This document shows positions 16,432-24,525 of a DNA stretch of 64,000 nucleotides, in pieces. The stretch is from the NCBI GenBank assembly GCA_018262855.1, contig JADFDO010000007.1:62001-126000 (forward strand), written 5' to 3'. The DNA comes from Methanolinea sp. GTDB taxonomy: Archaea > Halobacteriota > Methanomicrobia > Methanomicrobiales > Methanospirillaceae. A program made the translations under genes and the position numbers. Numbering within the stretch: position 1 is the first letter of the stretch; each line of letters starts with the position of its first letter. The notes beneath the pieces were generated by a model. That model did not search any database and was not told the origin of the DNA. It was given only the letters and a program-made list of their open reading frames with translations.

Positions 16432-17264
16432 GAGATCCCTCCCCGGGAAGAGAGCCCCGAAAGGAAGAGCAGGTTCGGTTTGAACCGGTTATGCTTGAGC
16501 CAGCTGAAGAGGAGAGAGACGCCGATGCAGTACTTGGAAAAACCCCTCTTTCTGATTCCCATCGCGTGGAGTGCAAGGAGTGCGGGAGAGTTCCGCACAC
16601 CCTTCTCGTACTTGATCTCCGCGATCACGAATTCGGGGAAAGAACATTCGCCATCGACGGTCCTGAACGAAATATTCGTGTCGAAGGTGATCCGTTCGGG
16701 GGATACATTTGAGACGAGCGTGAGCCTGTCATACACGGTTCTCACCATCGGGAAGAACTCGCGGTAATCATAAGGGAATGACGATCGGAGGAATTCTTCC
16801 TGGTCGGGCTGGAATCCTTCCCGCGGCCAGCTCGTCCTGATCCGGCTTTTCTCGGTCGCCCCCTTGTTGTTCTTCTTTTTCACCTCGAGATAGATATCCC
16901 CGGTGGATTCATACCGTCTTACCCTGAGCTTATAGCGGTTGCCCTTCCCGTTATGATGCTGGATATAGGTAAAGAAGGTGTTCGTATCGTAATACAGGGT
17001 ATCATACCGGGAAATCCTGGAGTTATTCACTTCGAGCACACTGTAATCATCACCAAGCGTCTCCAGGAGATCTGTGCACTGCCCGCTTGTCATCAGGTGC
17101 TTGCTTTCCACCCGTGTCAGGAGCTGGGCTTTTGCATCCTCAAGCTCTTTTAGGGTGATACTCCTGTAATTCCTTGAGACTTCACCGATCTGTCCTGCCT
17201 GGGTAATCCGTTCATCCGGATACTGCTGCATGGTGATTCCTCCTGTGTCAACTCCGCGTGTCAT
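16425..17264 (-). CDS. VTC-domain polyphosphate polymerase
   Basis: A 279-residue VTC-domain protein related to the catalytic tunnel domain of the yeast vacuolar transporter chaperone, which makes polyphosphate from ATP. Family features: RVESKHLMTSGQCTDLL, RYDTLYYDTNTFFTYIQHHNGKGNRYKLRVRRYESTGDIYLEVKKK with alternating basic residues in the tunnel strands, and EFVIAEIKYEKG with the metal-binding Glu. Its ATG overlaps the cotH stop as ATGA. No membrane segment is obvious; the C-terminus is moderately hydrophobic. The activity is inferred from the fold and not proven for archaeal members. Confidence 0.9.
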   Translation of the reverse strand: MTRGVDTGGITMQQYPDERITQAGQIGEVSRNYRSITLKELEDAKAQLLTRVESKHLMTSGQCTDLLETLGDDYSVLEVNNSRISRYDTLYYDTNTFFTYIQHHNGKGNRYKLRVRRYESTGDIYLEVKKKNNKGATEKSRIRTSWPREGFQPDQEEFLRSSFPYDYREFFPMVRTVYDRLTLVSNVSPERITFDTNISFRTVDGECSFPEFVIAEIKYEKGVRNSPALLALHAMGIRKRGFSKYCIGVSLLFSWLKHNRFKPNLLFLSGLSSRGGISC

Positions 17265-19696
17265 ACCGTCGTACTCCTGGAGAACCCGGGACCCCTGAAC
17301 CTGCTCACTGCTTCATCCGGATCTGATATGATCGAGGGAATGGCAACGACTGAGGCACCTTGTGAGGAATCTCCTGCAGATGTGCAGTCCCTGATCGACG
17401 ATGGAACATCGATCGAATCCCTGATTGCGGTACTATTCACTGTTCTTCCGAATGACCCGGACACGGATGACGACACCCTCAGGATCCGGCTTGCAGAACC
17501 GGAATTTCCGGCAGCATCCTCCGCACTTACCCTGACAGTCAATAATGACCCGGAATAATCGGGTACTGTCCATGTGAAGGTGCCAACCGCGGGAAGATTA
17601 CTGGCAATCTGTGTCCAGGTCGCACCACGATTACCGGACCAGGCAAGAGATACCGATTCCACCCGGACATTATCCGTGGCCGACCATGCAACCACGATAT
17701 CCCTGCCAGGTGCTGCGATACTATACGATGATGGGGATGTCATTCCGACAGTGGGAGCGATGGTGTCTTTCACCATAACTGGCGTTGGAGTGGGTGTGAC
17801 GACAGGGGTTGTGGAAAGAAACTCCATCACCGCTTCGTACCTGCTGTTCACATGGGTTATCAGCTCATCAAGCGCAGTGTTAAAATCCGAAGGGTTGTCC
17901 AGGTGCGTATACCCTGCCTGTTCACCCTCGGGCCCGGTCACGTAAGGCTCGATAAGGGAATGGTAATACCGGTATATCTCCTCCATTTTTGCAGGTTCGA
18001 ACGACGTGGTTGCAACGACCCCAAGATATTCCTGGTACTTCGCATAGTATACCGGATCATCGGCGATGTACCGGATCAGCGGCCAGTTATCGCCGACCTC
18101 GTCAAGGCTGAGCGAGAGTGTTCTGCCCATTCCTCCCCCCGGGGTGTTGTTCTGACTTCCCGGTGTCATGTTCCCGGGTGGCATATTCCCCGGTGTCATA
18201 TTGCCAGGAGGCATATTCCCCGGCGTCATGTTCCCCGGAGACATCCCGCCTTGCGGTACATTGGCTGATATCAGAGTTCCGGGAGTGGTGGACTCTCCTG
18301 ACAGCCCTCCCCCTTCCGCATCTGTCCAGCCCGCATTCCCGGAATCCAGGGAAAATTGCTGTACAGAATTCCTGGAAAACCTCGCAAGAGACCTGGTAGT
18401 ATTCATTGCGGCAATTCCCATGCGGGATGAACCGGATTTTTGCGAGGATGACCCTGTCACTTCCTCAACTCCCCCGGTCGCCTGCACTCCACTCAGATCC
18501 GCTGATGGAAAACCTCCACCACCACCCATTCCGCCATTGAGGGCATAGTTGTTGTCCCACGGGATCCAGGTGATTGTTCCGCTGGATGGATCGGTATACA
18601 GGTAAAAATTCCTACAGTTTCCACCGTAGGTATCCCAGTTCTGGATGATGATATTTGTCGCAAGCCAGCGGAGGAACACATCGATGTCAAATATGGATTC
18701 GAGATCGGATCTCCACTGCTCCGGGTCCGTGATGCGTGAATCAGAATTCAGGATAGTATACAGGGCTTCCACATCGCTGTAATCTGCCTCGTCCTCGTTG
18801 GTCTTCTTCTCAAAACTGCCCTTGTCAAACGTCCCCTCTGCAAAGGATGCACCGTTACCCTCCGGCTTGTATAAATTCCCGGAATCATCCTCGAACTGGG
18901 TCTCAATGACCGTATCCTCGATCGCTTCGACCATCGTATAAAGACCGAAGTACACCGGGCCTTCTCCGTAATCCACATAGAGGCGGTAGAATGCGGTATA
19001 CGGTGCAGGAACGCCGGACTCCCTGAATATCGATGGGACAACCATGTCCCGCACCAGGGAATCATCGTTATAGTTCCCCTGGAGGTTGAGCTCACCGAAC
19101 CCGTAGAAATGCTGGTTCTTGATCTCGGGATACACGTCTTCGTATTTATCGAAGTTGAGTTTCAAGGAGATCTTGTAAGATCCTTCATTCCAGGCGCCCT
19201 GGAGCGAGTTGAAGCCCTTGAACCGTATCCCGACACTGGGCCATTCCATTCCATTGAACGTGATGTCGGCCGGAACATACACGGGATCGGTCTCGCTGAA
19301 CATCCCTCCCGCCCCGGGGGATTCACCCTGGTTCATACCTGCATCTCCAGCCTGGGCTCCGGGTGCCCCAAAAGACCCTCCTCCGAACTCGCCATAGAGC
19401 TCGGTCATGTTGTCGAGCATGATCTTCCAGTTCGCAGGCGAGATCGTGATCGTCATCATGTTGACCTGATCACCCGGAAAGACTGCTGCATAGTCCGGTT
19501 CTGCCTTGCTGCTGTGTGCGGCATCCGACATATTTGCGCTGATACCCTGTTCCTCGTCCCCGCTTCCAGTTGCATCCGCCACTGCAATCATGCAATTGCA
19601 GAACCCTATGATTGCAAACACGAGCACGATAGAGGGAATAAGAGAAAAACCCCGTCCCGTGCCCATGGGAGAATACGTATCTGTTCTCTTGTGCAT
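17261..19696 (-). CDS. Secreted CotH-family kinase-like protein
   Basis: An 811-residue protein with an N-terminal hydrophobic signal or anchor (residues 18-40). A CotH domain follows (about 80-640), with motifs VGIRFKGFNSL, YVDYGEGPVYFGLYTMVEAIED, NLYKPEG, NCRNFYLYTDP and TWIPWDNNYALNGG, the last holding the metal-binding Asp of CotH kinases. A low-complexity segment sits inside the domain (GMGGGG and PGNM repeats at 483-512), and an Ig-like domain begins after residue 665. CotH proteins in spore-formers phosphorylate coat proteins with ATP. Here the protein would act on the cell surface or envelope. It heads a three-gene operon with VTC and DUF4956. Its ATG is about 30 bases after a TATA box, so the mRNA is probably near-leaderless. 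Confidence 0.9.
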   Translation of the reverse strand: MHKRTDTYSPMGTGRGFSLIPSIVLVFAIIGFCNCMIAVADATGSGDEEQGISANMSDAAHSSKAEPDYAAVFPGDQVNMMTITISPANWKIMLDNMTELYGEFGGGSFGAPGAQAGDAGMNQGESPGAGGMFSETDPVYVPADITFNGMEWPSVGIRFKGFNSLQGAWNEGSYKISLKLNFDKYEDVYPEIKNQHFYGFGELNLQGNYNDDSLVRDMVVPSIFRESGVPAPYTAFYRLYVDYGEGPVYFGLYTMVEAIEDTVIETQFEDDSGNLYKPEGNGASFAEGTFDKGSFEKKTNEDEADYSDVEALYTILNSDSRITDPEQWRSDLESIFDIDVFLRWLATNIIIQNWDTYGGNCRNFYLYTDPSSGTITWIPWDNNYALNGGMGGGGGFPSADLSGVQATGGVEEVTGSSSQKSGSSRMGIAAMNTTRSLARFSRNSVQQFSLDSGNAGWTDAEGGGLSGESTTPGTLISANVPQGGMSPGNMTPGNMPPGNMTPGNMPPGNMTPGSQNNTPGGGMGRTLSLSLDEVGDNWPLIRYIADDPVYYAKYQEYLGVVATTSFEPAKMEEIYRYYHSLIEPYVTGPEGEQAGYTHLDNPSDFNTALDELITHVNSRYEAVMEFLSTTPVVTPTPTPVMVKDTIAPTVGMTSPSSYSIAAPGRDIVVAWSATDNVRVESVSLAWSGNRGATWTQIASNLPAVGTFTWTVPDYSGSLLTVRVSAEDAAGNSGSASRILRVSSSVSGSFGRTVNSTAIRDSIDVPSSIRDCTSAGDSSQGASVVAIPSIISDPDEAVSRFRGPGFSRSTTV
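18160..18249 (-). repeat. 15-bp tandem repeat inside the CotH gene
   Basis: Six units of 15 bases encode alternating P-G-N-M-T / P-G-N-M-P pentapeptides. The units differ at several third positions, so the array is not brand new. It likely forms an extended flexible linker between conserved CotH blocks. Confidence 0.85.
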
Positions 19697-19707
19697 ATGC
19701 TCATGAA

Positions 19708-19731
19708 ATTTAACATATTGTTAAATATACT
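19708..19731. promoter_or_regulatory. TATA box and 8-bp-arm palindrome before the CotH operon
   Basis: The perfect inverted repeat ATTTAACA-TAT-TGTTAAAT (19708-19726) overlaps a TATA element on the minus strand, AGTATATTTAAC (19720-19731). The element is about 30 bases before the cotH ATG. Overlap with TATA would allow a repressor to block TBP binding. The regulator is unknown. Confidence 0.6.
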
Positions 19732-19895
19732 TTACTATTAGTTGGTATATGCTTACATATCTGGCCTTGACATTTCTATTTCTGGGATGAACGGAGATAC
19801 GTCCTTCGGGAATCTACCAATTAAAGGTATGATTGCCACTGTGAAAGCCACCATGGCAGGGAACAAATCGGAAAATTGCGTCGAACAAAAATTAA

Positions 19896-21251
19896 TTATT
19901 TTTTCTTGTATTTCAGCGGAAGCTTGTCGATGTTGTTTGTCGCCATGGAATAGGGGCTGTCGCAGATCCCGTCACCATCGGAGTCGGGTGTGACCTGTGA
20001 GAAGCCCTGCCCGTTCGGCTGTCCCCAGGAATTCCCGCCAGAGTACTTGCCGCCAGTGATGCTCTTCACATTCCCATAGGTGAGGTTCCACGTGTTAGCA
20101 CTGGTGGTCACGAACTTCGTGTTGTTCGTGTTGTAGAAGTAGTTGTTAAAGATAACGTTGTTCTGTGAACTCCCGGCAATCCAGGCTCCCTGAACCTGAT
20201 TTTCACGGATAATATTGCTATAGATTATGTTCTTGTCCGAACCATCTAAAGCCAATCCAGTTGCTAAATTCTTCTTCACGGTATTCCCGCTAATCACATT
20301 ATAATTCGCGTCATTCCTGAGAACGATGCCATCAATCGTGCAATTCTGGATTGTATTGCCGGAAATTGCATTGTTGTCACTTTCAGTGTGAATATAGATT
20401 CCATTATGGCAATCCTGAATAGTATTTGCTGATATCGTGTTATAATCCGACTTAAACGAATAGAGACCAGCACCATTGAACTGTTTGGTTATGGTATTTT
20501 TTGTAATGGTGTTGAAATTACAATCCTGGTATAATTTTATACCGTCAATGAGGTTTCCAGTGATTGTATTCTGGGTGATTGTATTGTAATTCGCACCATC
20601 ATGGAGGTAAATCCCATGATTCAAGTTGTTAAGGAATTTGGATTTCTGGATTATATTTCCGTTTGATGCCTTGACACGTACACCACTCCATCCGTTGTTT
20701 TGAGACAAACTGTTGGATATTGTGTTGAGATTACTGGATCCATAGAGCAGGATTCCATCATATCCATTGTCTGCCAGCGTAAGTTTATCGAAAGTATTTC
20801 CAGAACTACCCCCAACTAATACACCATAATAGGTATTGCTCTTTGCAGTAATCTTCTCGAATACACTGTTTTTTACATCAGAAAGGACCACCCCACTCTC
20901 CCAATCCATACAAATCACGTTCTTGACGACGACATTCACCAAGGTCATGGCAGCGTTGTATATCTTGATTCCCACGCTACCAGCTTGATCTGTCCCGTCA
21001 ATGGTCTTCGCTTTCCCATCCAGAACCACGTTCGAGCACTGGATAAGGATGGCCACAGGTTCAGTGCTGTTTACGATGCTATTGGCCAGGTAGTAGGTTC
21101 CCGGTTGTGTGATGACAGTCGGTCCGTATATAGGAGTCGAAGCTGCGGTTGCTGTCGTTGCAAGTAAGAAGCCACATAGGACAATGGCACATGCAACAAT
21201 CCATACATTCAGTATACTGTTACACCGTCGTTGAATTGACATGATAAACAC
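19896..21251 (-). CDS. Secreted right-handed parallel beta-helix (NosD-like) protein
   Basis: A 451-residue exported protein. The N-terminal signal peptide (VWIVACAIVLCGFLLATTATAA) is followed by many short repeats of the type N-x-I-x-x-N-T-I/ N-x-x-G-I-x-L, which form a right-handed beta-helix as in NosD/CASH domains. A C-terminal block has the conserved GGNSWGQPNGQGFSQVTPDSDGDGICDSPY, typical of surface proteins from these methanogens. No PGF-type sorting signal is seen; it ends in KLPLKYKKK. The gene is visibly more AT-rich than its neighbours, as often seen for surface proteins or transferred genes. Carbohydrate binding or cell-surface structure is likely, but no enzymatic residue set is apparent. 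Confidence 0.9.
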   Translation of the reverse strand: MFIMSIQRRCNSILNVWIVACAIVLCGFLLATTATAASTPIYGPTVITQPGTYYLANSIVNSTEPVAILIQCSNVVLDGKAKTIDGTDQAGSVGIKIYNAAMTLVNVVVKNVICMDWESGVVLSDVKNSVFEKITAKSNTYYGVLVGGSSGNTFDKLTLADNGYDGILLYGSSNLNTISNSLSQNNGWSGVRVKASNGNIIQKSKFLNNLNHGIYLHDGANYNTITQNTITGNLIDGIKLYQDCNFNTITKNTITKQFNGAGLYSFKSDYNTISANTIQDCHNGIYIHTESDNNAISGNTIQNCTIDGIVLRNDANYNVISGNTVKKNLATGLALDGSDKNIIYSNIIRENQVQGAWIAGSSQNNVIFNNYFYNTNNTKFVTTSANTWNLTYGNVKSITGGKYSGGNSWGQPNGQGFSQVTPDSDGDGICDSPYSMATNNIDKLPLKYKKK

Positions 21252-21547
21252 ACACCTAAATGCTTTGAGGTCATCTCAATAAATGAACTCCACCCCCCTG
21301 GCGGAGTCCAATCAGGGACAACAACTGTTCCTTGTTTTTCCATTCAATAAACATGTGGATAATACCAAACCCGGAAAAATATCAGGGCAATTTAAAAGCA
21401 TTATCCAATTTTAAAATCATTCACGAGCGAATCTGGGATACGGTAATTTTTCAATGGAGGAAGAAAATGTTGCAGGAATCCCATTTCCAATCGGATACCG
21501 GAAAACCGGATTCCTGGAAGATTAGTGGTTTTCGGAACTGGTATGAT
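21252..21547. other. AT-rich spacer with no supported gene
   Basis: A spacer of about 300 bases upstream of the beta-helix gene. It must contain that gene's promoter. A reading frame on the plus strand from 21332 has unusual composition and overlaps the small membrane-peptide gene on the other strand, so I do not accept it. Confidence 0.5.
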
Positions 21548-21634
21548 TCACCTGATGAACATGTACCATATTCCAACGACAACAATAAAGAGAACAATAC
21601 CCGCACCAATCACCGTCTTTCCGTCAAGTTCCAT
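21548..21634 (-). CDS. 28-residue single-span membrane peptide
   Basis: A frame of 28 codons reads MELDGKTVIGAG, then a hydrophobic run (IVLFIVVVGIWYMFI), then a terminal Arg and stop. It begins with an ATG after a GTGAG-like element. A strong TATA box, CTTATATAG, lies about 40 bases before the ATG (21674-21682), placing the transcript start some 18 bases upstream of translation. The combination of an acidic/basic head, a clean transmembrane span and a dedicated promoter argues for a real small protein. No homology is known to me. Confidence 0.5.
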   Translation of the reverse strand: MELDGKTVIGAGIVLFIVVVGIWYMFIR

Positions 21635-21673
21635 GGTTACACACTCACTCTCAAGTCTTTCATTTGTGTAGAA

Positions 21674-21682
21674 CTATATAAG
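21674..21682 (-). promoter_or_regulatory. TATA box for the small membrane peptide
   Basis: CTTATATAG on the minus strand, about 40 bases upstream of the 28-codon frame's ATG, leaving a leader of about 18 bases. It is among the best TATA matches in the window. Confidence 0.55.
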
Positions 21683-21812
21683 GGTAGCTGAAGATGCAGA
21701 CCGGATTGCAGAAAACTCTGCCTTGTCCGGCGATCAATCGGAAAAAGTGTCGCAAATACCGGTAAAATGGGGAAAGAGCCGGGAAAGACTCCCAGGGCTC
21801 ATTCCTGCCATT

Positions 21813-22598
21813 TTAGGCCCTTCTTACACCGGAATCGTAGGTGAATCTCTTGTAGAAGAGATTAATCGTTCCAGCAGCGTCCGTCCATTCGTTGTAGGTG
21901 ATATCAGCAGAGGGCAGGGTGTTATTACCACGCCCCTCCATAAGGTGGGCGTTCATCCATGCTGCTGCTCTTCCTTCCGCGTCACGGACCGTGAACTCGT
22001 ACCCGAGTCCGACCGGGACGTCAGCGCTTGCGGCAACATGACGCTCGTCTACTTCGCTGATCAGGATGACCTTGCTTCCGGAGAACGATCCTCCCATCTC
22101 AATGACATTGCAGAATGCCGGGATGGTATTCACGCTCGAAGCACCGAACGGGCAGATCAGTGAATCAGAGCCCGACGAAGAGGTTCCTGCTCCATCGAGG
22201 AGAGTACTCTCTTCGTAGTCCACGTATCCCGTTGGACCTCCAATGAAGTCCAGCATGGTGGTGGATTCGAAGTTGTTCTGGTTGGCGACCTTTGCTGCAG
22301 TGTCGAGCACCTTCTGATCAGTGAACTCAACGTATCCCTGATCGGCGATCATATCCTGGTTATAGGACATGACGTAGTTGCTCTCTGCTGCATTGAGTGG
22401 TGCACCATCCAGCTGTTCACTCGACTGCTGCCATACCGCCTCGACGCTCTGGGTGACTGTACCCTGACAGATGACCATCGTGGTGGTGGTGATCCCCTGA
22501 GTTTCCGGGGTCTGGTTGACAGCCCTGTCAGCCAGTGCATACCCGCAGAACACTGTGCTCAGGAGAAGCACAATGGCAAGCGTTCCGGTTTTTCTCAT
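21813..22598 (-). CDS. Secreted protein of unknown function, 261 aa
   Basis: A clear signal peptide (GTLAIVLLLSTVFCGYALA) precedes a mature, Ser/Thr/Asn-rich protein with no recognisable enzyme motif. Segments such as ESNYVMSYNQDMIADQGYVEFTDQKVLDTAAKVANQNNFESTTML and a C-terminal TINLFYKRFTYDSGVRRA suggest a beta-rich extracellular fold. Three Cys are present (CQG, CPFG, CNV). GGAGG is five bases before the ATG, and a TATA box lies at 22654-22665. I recall similar proteins in Methanomicrobiales surface gene sets but can name no family. It is likely well expressed, given the strong start signals. Confidence 0.85.
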   Translation of the reverse strand: MRKTGTLAIVLLLSTVFCGYALADRAVNQTPETQGITTTTMVICQGTVTQSVEAVWQQSSEQLDGAPLNAAESNYVMSYNQDMIADQGYVEFTDQKVLDTAAKVANQNNFESTTMLDFIGGPTGYVDYEESTLLDGAGTSSSGSDSLICPFGASSVNTIPAFCNVIEMGGSFSGSKVILISEVDERHVAASADVPVGLGYEFTVRDAEGRAAAWMNAHLMEGRGNNTLPSADITYNEWTDAAGTINLFYKRFTYDSGVRRA

Positions 22599-22653
22599 TA
22601 ATTCCTCCTTCGTTTTGTGCTGATACTCACAGCACCTCCATAAAATCGGGGCT

Positions 22654-22665
22654 GATATTATAAGT
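22654..22665 (-). promoter_or_regulatory. TATA box of the unknown secreted-protein gene
   Basis: ACTTATAATATC on the minus strand, about 56 bases before the ATG. A ribosome-binding GGAGG at 22604-22608 is five bases from that ATG. The leader would be about 30 bases. Confidence 0.5.
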
Positions 22666-22822
22666 AGTTTTGTAAAGGACTATTTACACCCGCGGAACGA
22701 TGAACGAACCTCGAACTGGAACGGTTTATCCTTCTCAGAAACACTCTGAACCGGCGGGTTCAATGGGGCGAGAACGGCTGCAATGTCCGCTGCACCGGAG
22801 GAAATTGAAAGAGGAGATGAGA

Positions 22823-23476
22823 TCAGATGCGTGCAGTCTCCCCGGGCTCCAAGATCAGGACCTTGCAGTCGGTAGTCCTCTCGAGAGCCTTTTTGAACTC
22901 GCGAGGGTCCTGAACAATGGGGGGCCACGTGTTGTAATGAATGGGGATGACACGCGGTGCCCCGATCATGCGTGCCGCGATCATTGCCTCCTCCGGCCCC
23001 ATGGTGAACCGGCCACCAATCGGGAGGAGGGCCACAGACGGGTGATAGAGTTCACCGATCAGCGACATGTCAGAAAAGAGTGCAGTATCTCCTGCATGGT
23101 AGACTGCTGTCCCATCCATCCGGATCACGAATCCTGCGGCTCCTCCACCGTTACACCCTATCCCTGCTTCTTCAATCCACGATGAATGCAATGCCGGAGT
23201 CATGGTGAACCGGACACCGTCAACCGTGATCGTGCCACCGATGTTCATGTCTTCTGCCTCTACCCCCTTTGAACGCAGGTACTTTGCCACTTCGTTGATG
23301 GCAACCACCGGCACCCCGAATTCTGCCGCCACCCCCATGTGATCGTCATGCCCGTGGGTCACCGCGACGATGTCCGGGGATGCATCAACTTTCCCCGCCG
23401 GGAAAAATGGATCGATGAGTACCTTTTTGCTCCCTTTTAAAAGGACGCAGGAATGTCCAAACCATGTGAGTTCCAT
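22823..23476 (-). CDS. UPF0173 metal-dependent hydrolase (metallo-beta-lactamase fold)
   Basis: A 217-residue metallo-beta-lactamase-fold hydrolase of the UPF0173 family. It has MELTWFGHSC at the N-terminus, the metal motif THGHDDH (residues 40-46), ALHSSW, YHAGDTALFSDM with the third ligand set, and RVIPIHYNTWPPI at the C-terminus with the final His. The frame extends 28 residues upstream, but MELTWFGHSC is the family's true N-terminus, so ATG 23476 is chosen; GGAG precedes it by about ten bases. The substrate is unknown. Confidence 0.92.
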   Translation of the reverse strand: MELTWFGHSCVLLKGSKKVLIDPFFPAGKVDASPDIVAVTHGHDDHMGVAAEFGVPVVAINEVAKYLRSKGVEAEDMNIGGTITVDGVRFTMTPALHSSWIEEAGIGCNGGGAAGFVIRMDGTAVYHAGDTALFSDMSLIGELYHPSVALLPIGGRFTMGPEEAMIAARMIGAPRVIPIHYNTWPPIVQDPREFKKALERTTDCKVLILEPGETARI

Positions 23477-23702
23477 AGGAGGTTTCTCCGATGTTTCTGG
23501 TAGGTTTAGGTATGAGCCCTGTAAAATACTTGCGCGTTCTCCAGGTCCGCGGCTCGGCACATCCCCACTCTGATAAACACTCCTTGAGTATCTGAGGGAT
23601 CCTGTGATACTCTTCGTCCTGATGACGATTGGAACGACAATACCAGGAATATTCCCCGGAAAAAGAAATCCGCGATCTGCCGGGATCGGGGCACCGTGAT
23701 AC

Positions 23703-24311
23703 TCAGGTGACGTCGATTAATTCCGCTTCGGTGATATCGATCGCTTCTCCAAGGCTGTCCCTTGTTGCGCTCCTTGTCATCTGCTCGGAGAGGTCCCGGT
23801 CTTCCATAACGTCCTTGATCCTTTCAAGGAAAGGATTGATGGTGATATCGTCCCGCTGCTCGATTACGTGGCGGTATTCCCGAAGGGTTGAGGGGCTCAC
23901 CCCGAGATCATCGCTCACTTCCTTCATGGTCTTTCCGGAGATGAGGAGATCCTCCATCCTGTCCTGGTCAAAAGGCATCTTGAAATCGAGATCCCTGAAG
24001 AGCTTGAGCCTCACCCGGGCGCGTGCAACCGTCTTTGACAGTTTCTCATCCCCGAGTTCCCTGGCAATCTCGGTATCATTCTTCCCTGAATAATAGGATG
24101 AGACCAGCCGTGCCAGCTGGATGGGTTTTAATTTTGTTTTGAAGAAGCCCTGTTCCAGGATCTCCCGCATGACCAGTGCGATCTCGCGTTCCACGGCGTC
24201 CCGGTCCCTGAGGGTCCCGTGTATCTTCTTCATTGGTTCCACGATCTTTGTTTTCCCTGATATATTGGTGAACAACTGGAGCAGTTCTTTCTTTCTCGTG
24301 TCGTCCTGCAT
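23703..24311 (-). CDS. Archaeal HTH protein resembling conditioned-medium-induced protein 4
   Basis: A 202-residue basic, helical protein. Two putative helix-turn-helix segments are visible: KNDTEIARELGDEKLSKTVARARVRLKLFRD near residues 75-107, and GKTMKEVSDDLGVSPSTLREYRHVIEQ near 125-151. The second closely resembles sigma-4-like or MerR-like recognition helices. From memory, euryarchaeal proteins of this layout are annotated as conditioned-medium-induced protein 4; the match is not verified here. A DNA-binding regulatory role is inferred. It is divergent from glyS across about 200 bases of AT-rich DNA. Confidence 0.8.
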   Translation of the reverse strand: MQDDTRKKELLQLFTNISGKTKIVEPMKKIHGTLRDRDAVEREIALVMREILEQGFFKTKLKPIQLARLVSSYYSGKNDTEIARELGDEKLSKTVARARVRLKLFRDLDFKMPFDQDRMEDLLISGKTMKEVSDDLGVSPSTLREYRHVIEQRDDITINPFLERIKDVMEDRDLSEQMTRSATRDSLGEAIDITEAELIDVT

Positions 24312-24525
24312 GAAACCTCGCTCGTGAATTATCGAATAAGATGCCCAGCAATATATTTAACATTATCCTTATGCCTCATCGTGTTCATCAAAAAGCGTTC
24401 TTGGGATTTACCAGATGGTCCATCCCTATCCTGGATTACCCGCTGATACCTCTACGATCTGTCCTTTGTACCCCCGCACAGTTTTTCTGGGCGCAGCGCC
24501 AGATATAAGAGAGAGAGTTCCTCCC

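Noticed and set aside
21332-21691. Plus-strand frame of 119 codons over the small membrane-peptide gene
   Set aside because: Composition is unlike real genes here, and no ribosome site precedes it; the minus-strand peptide has the promoter.
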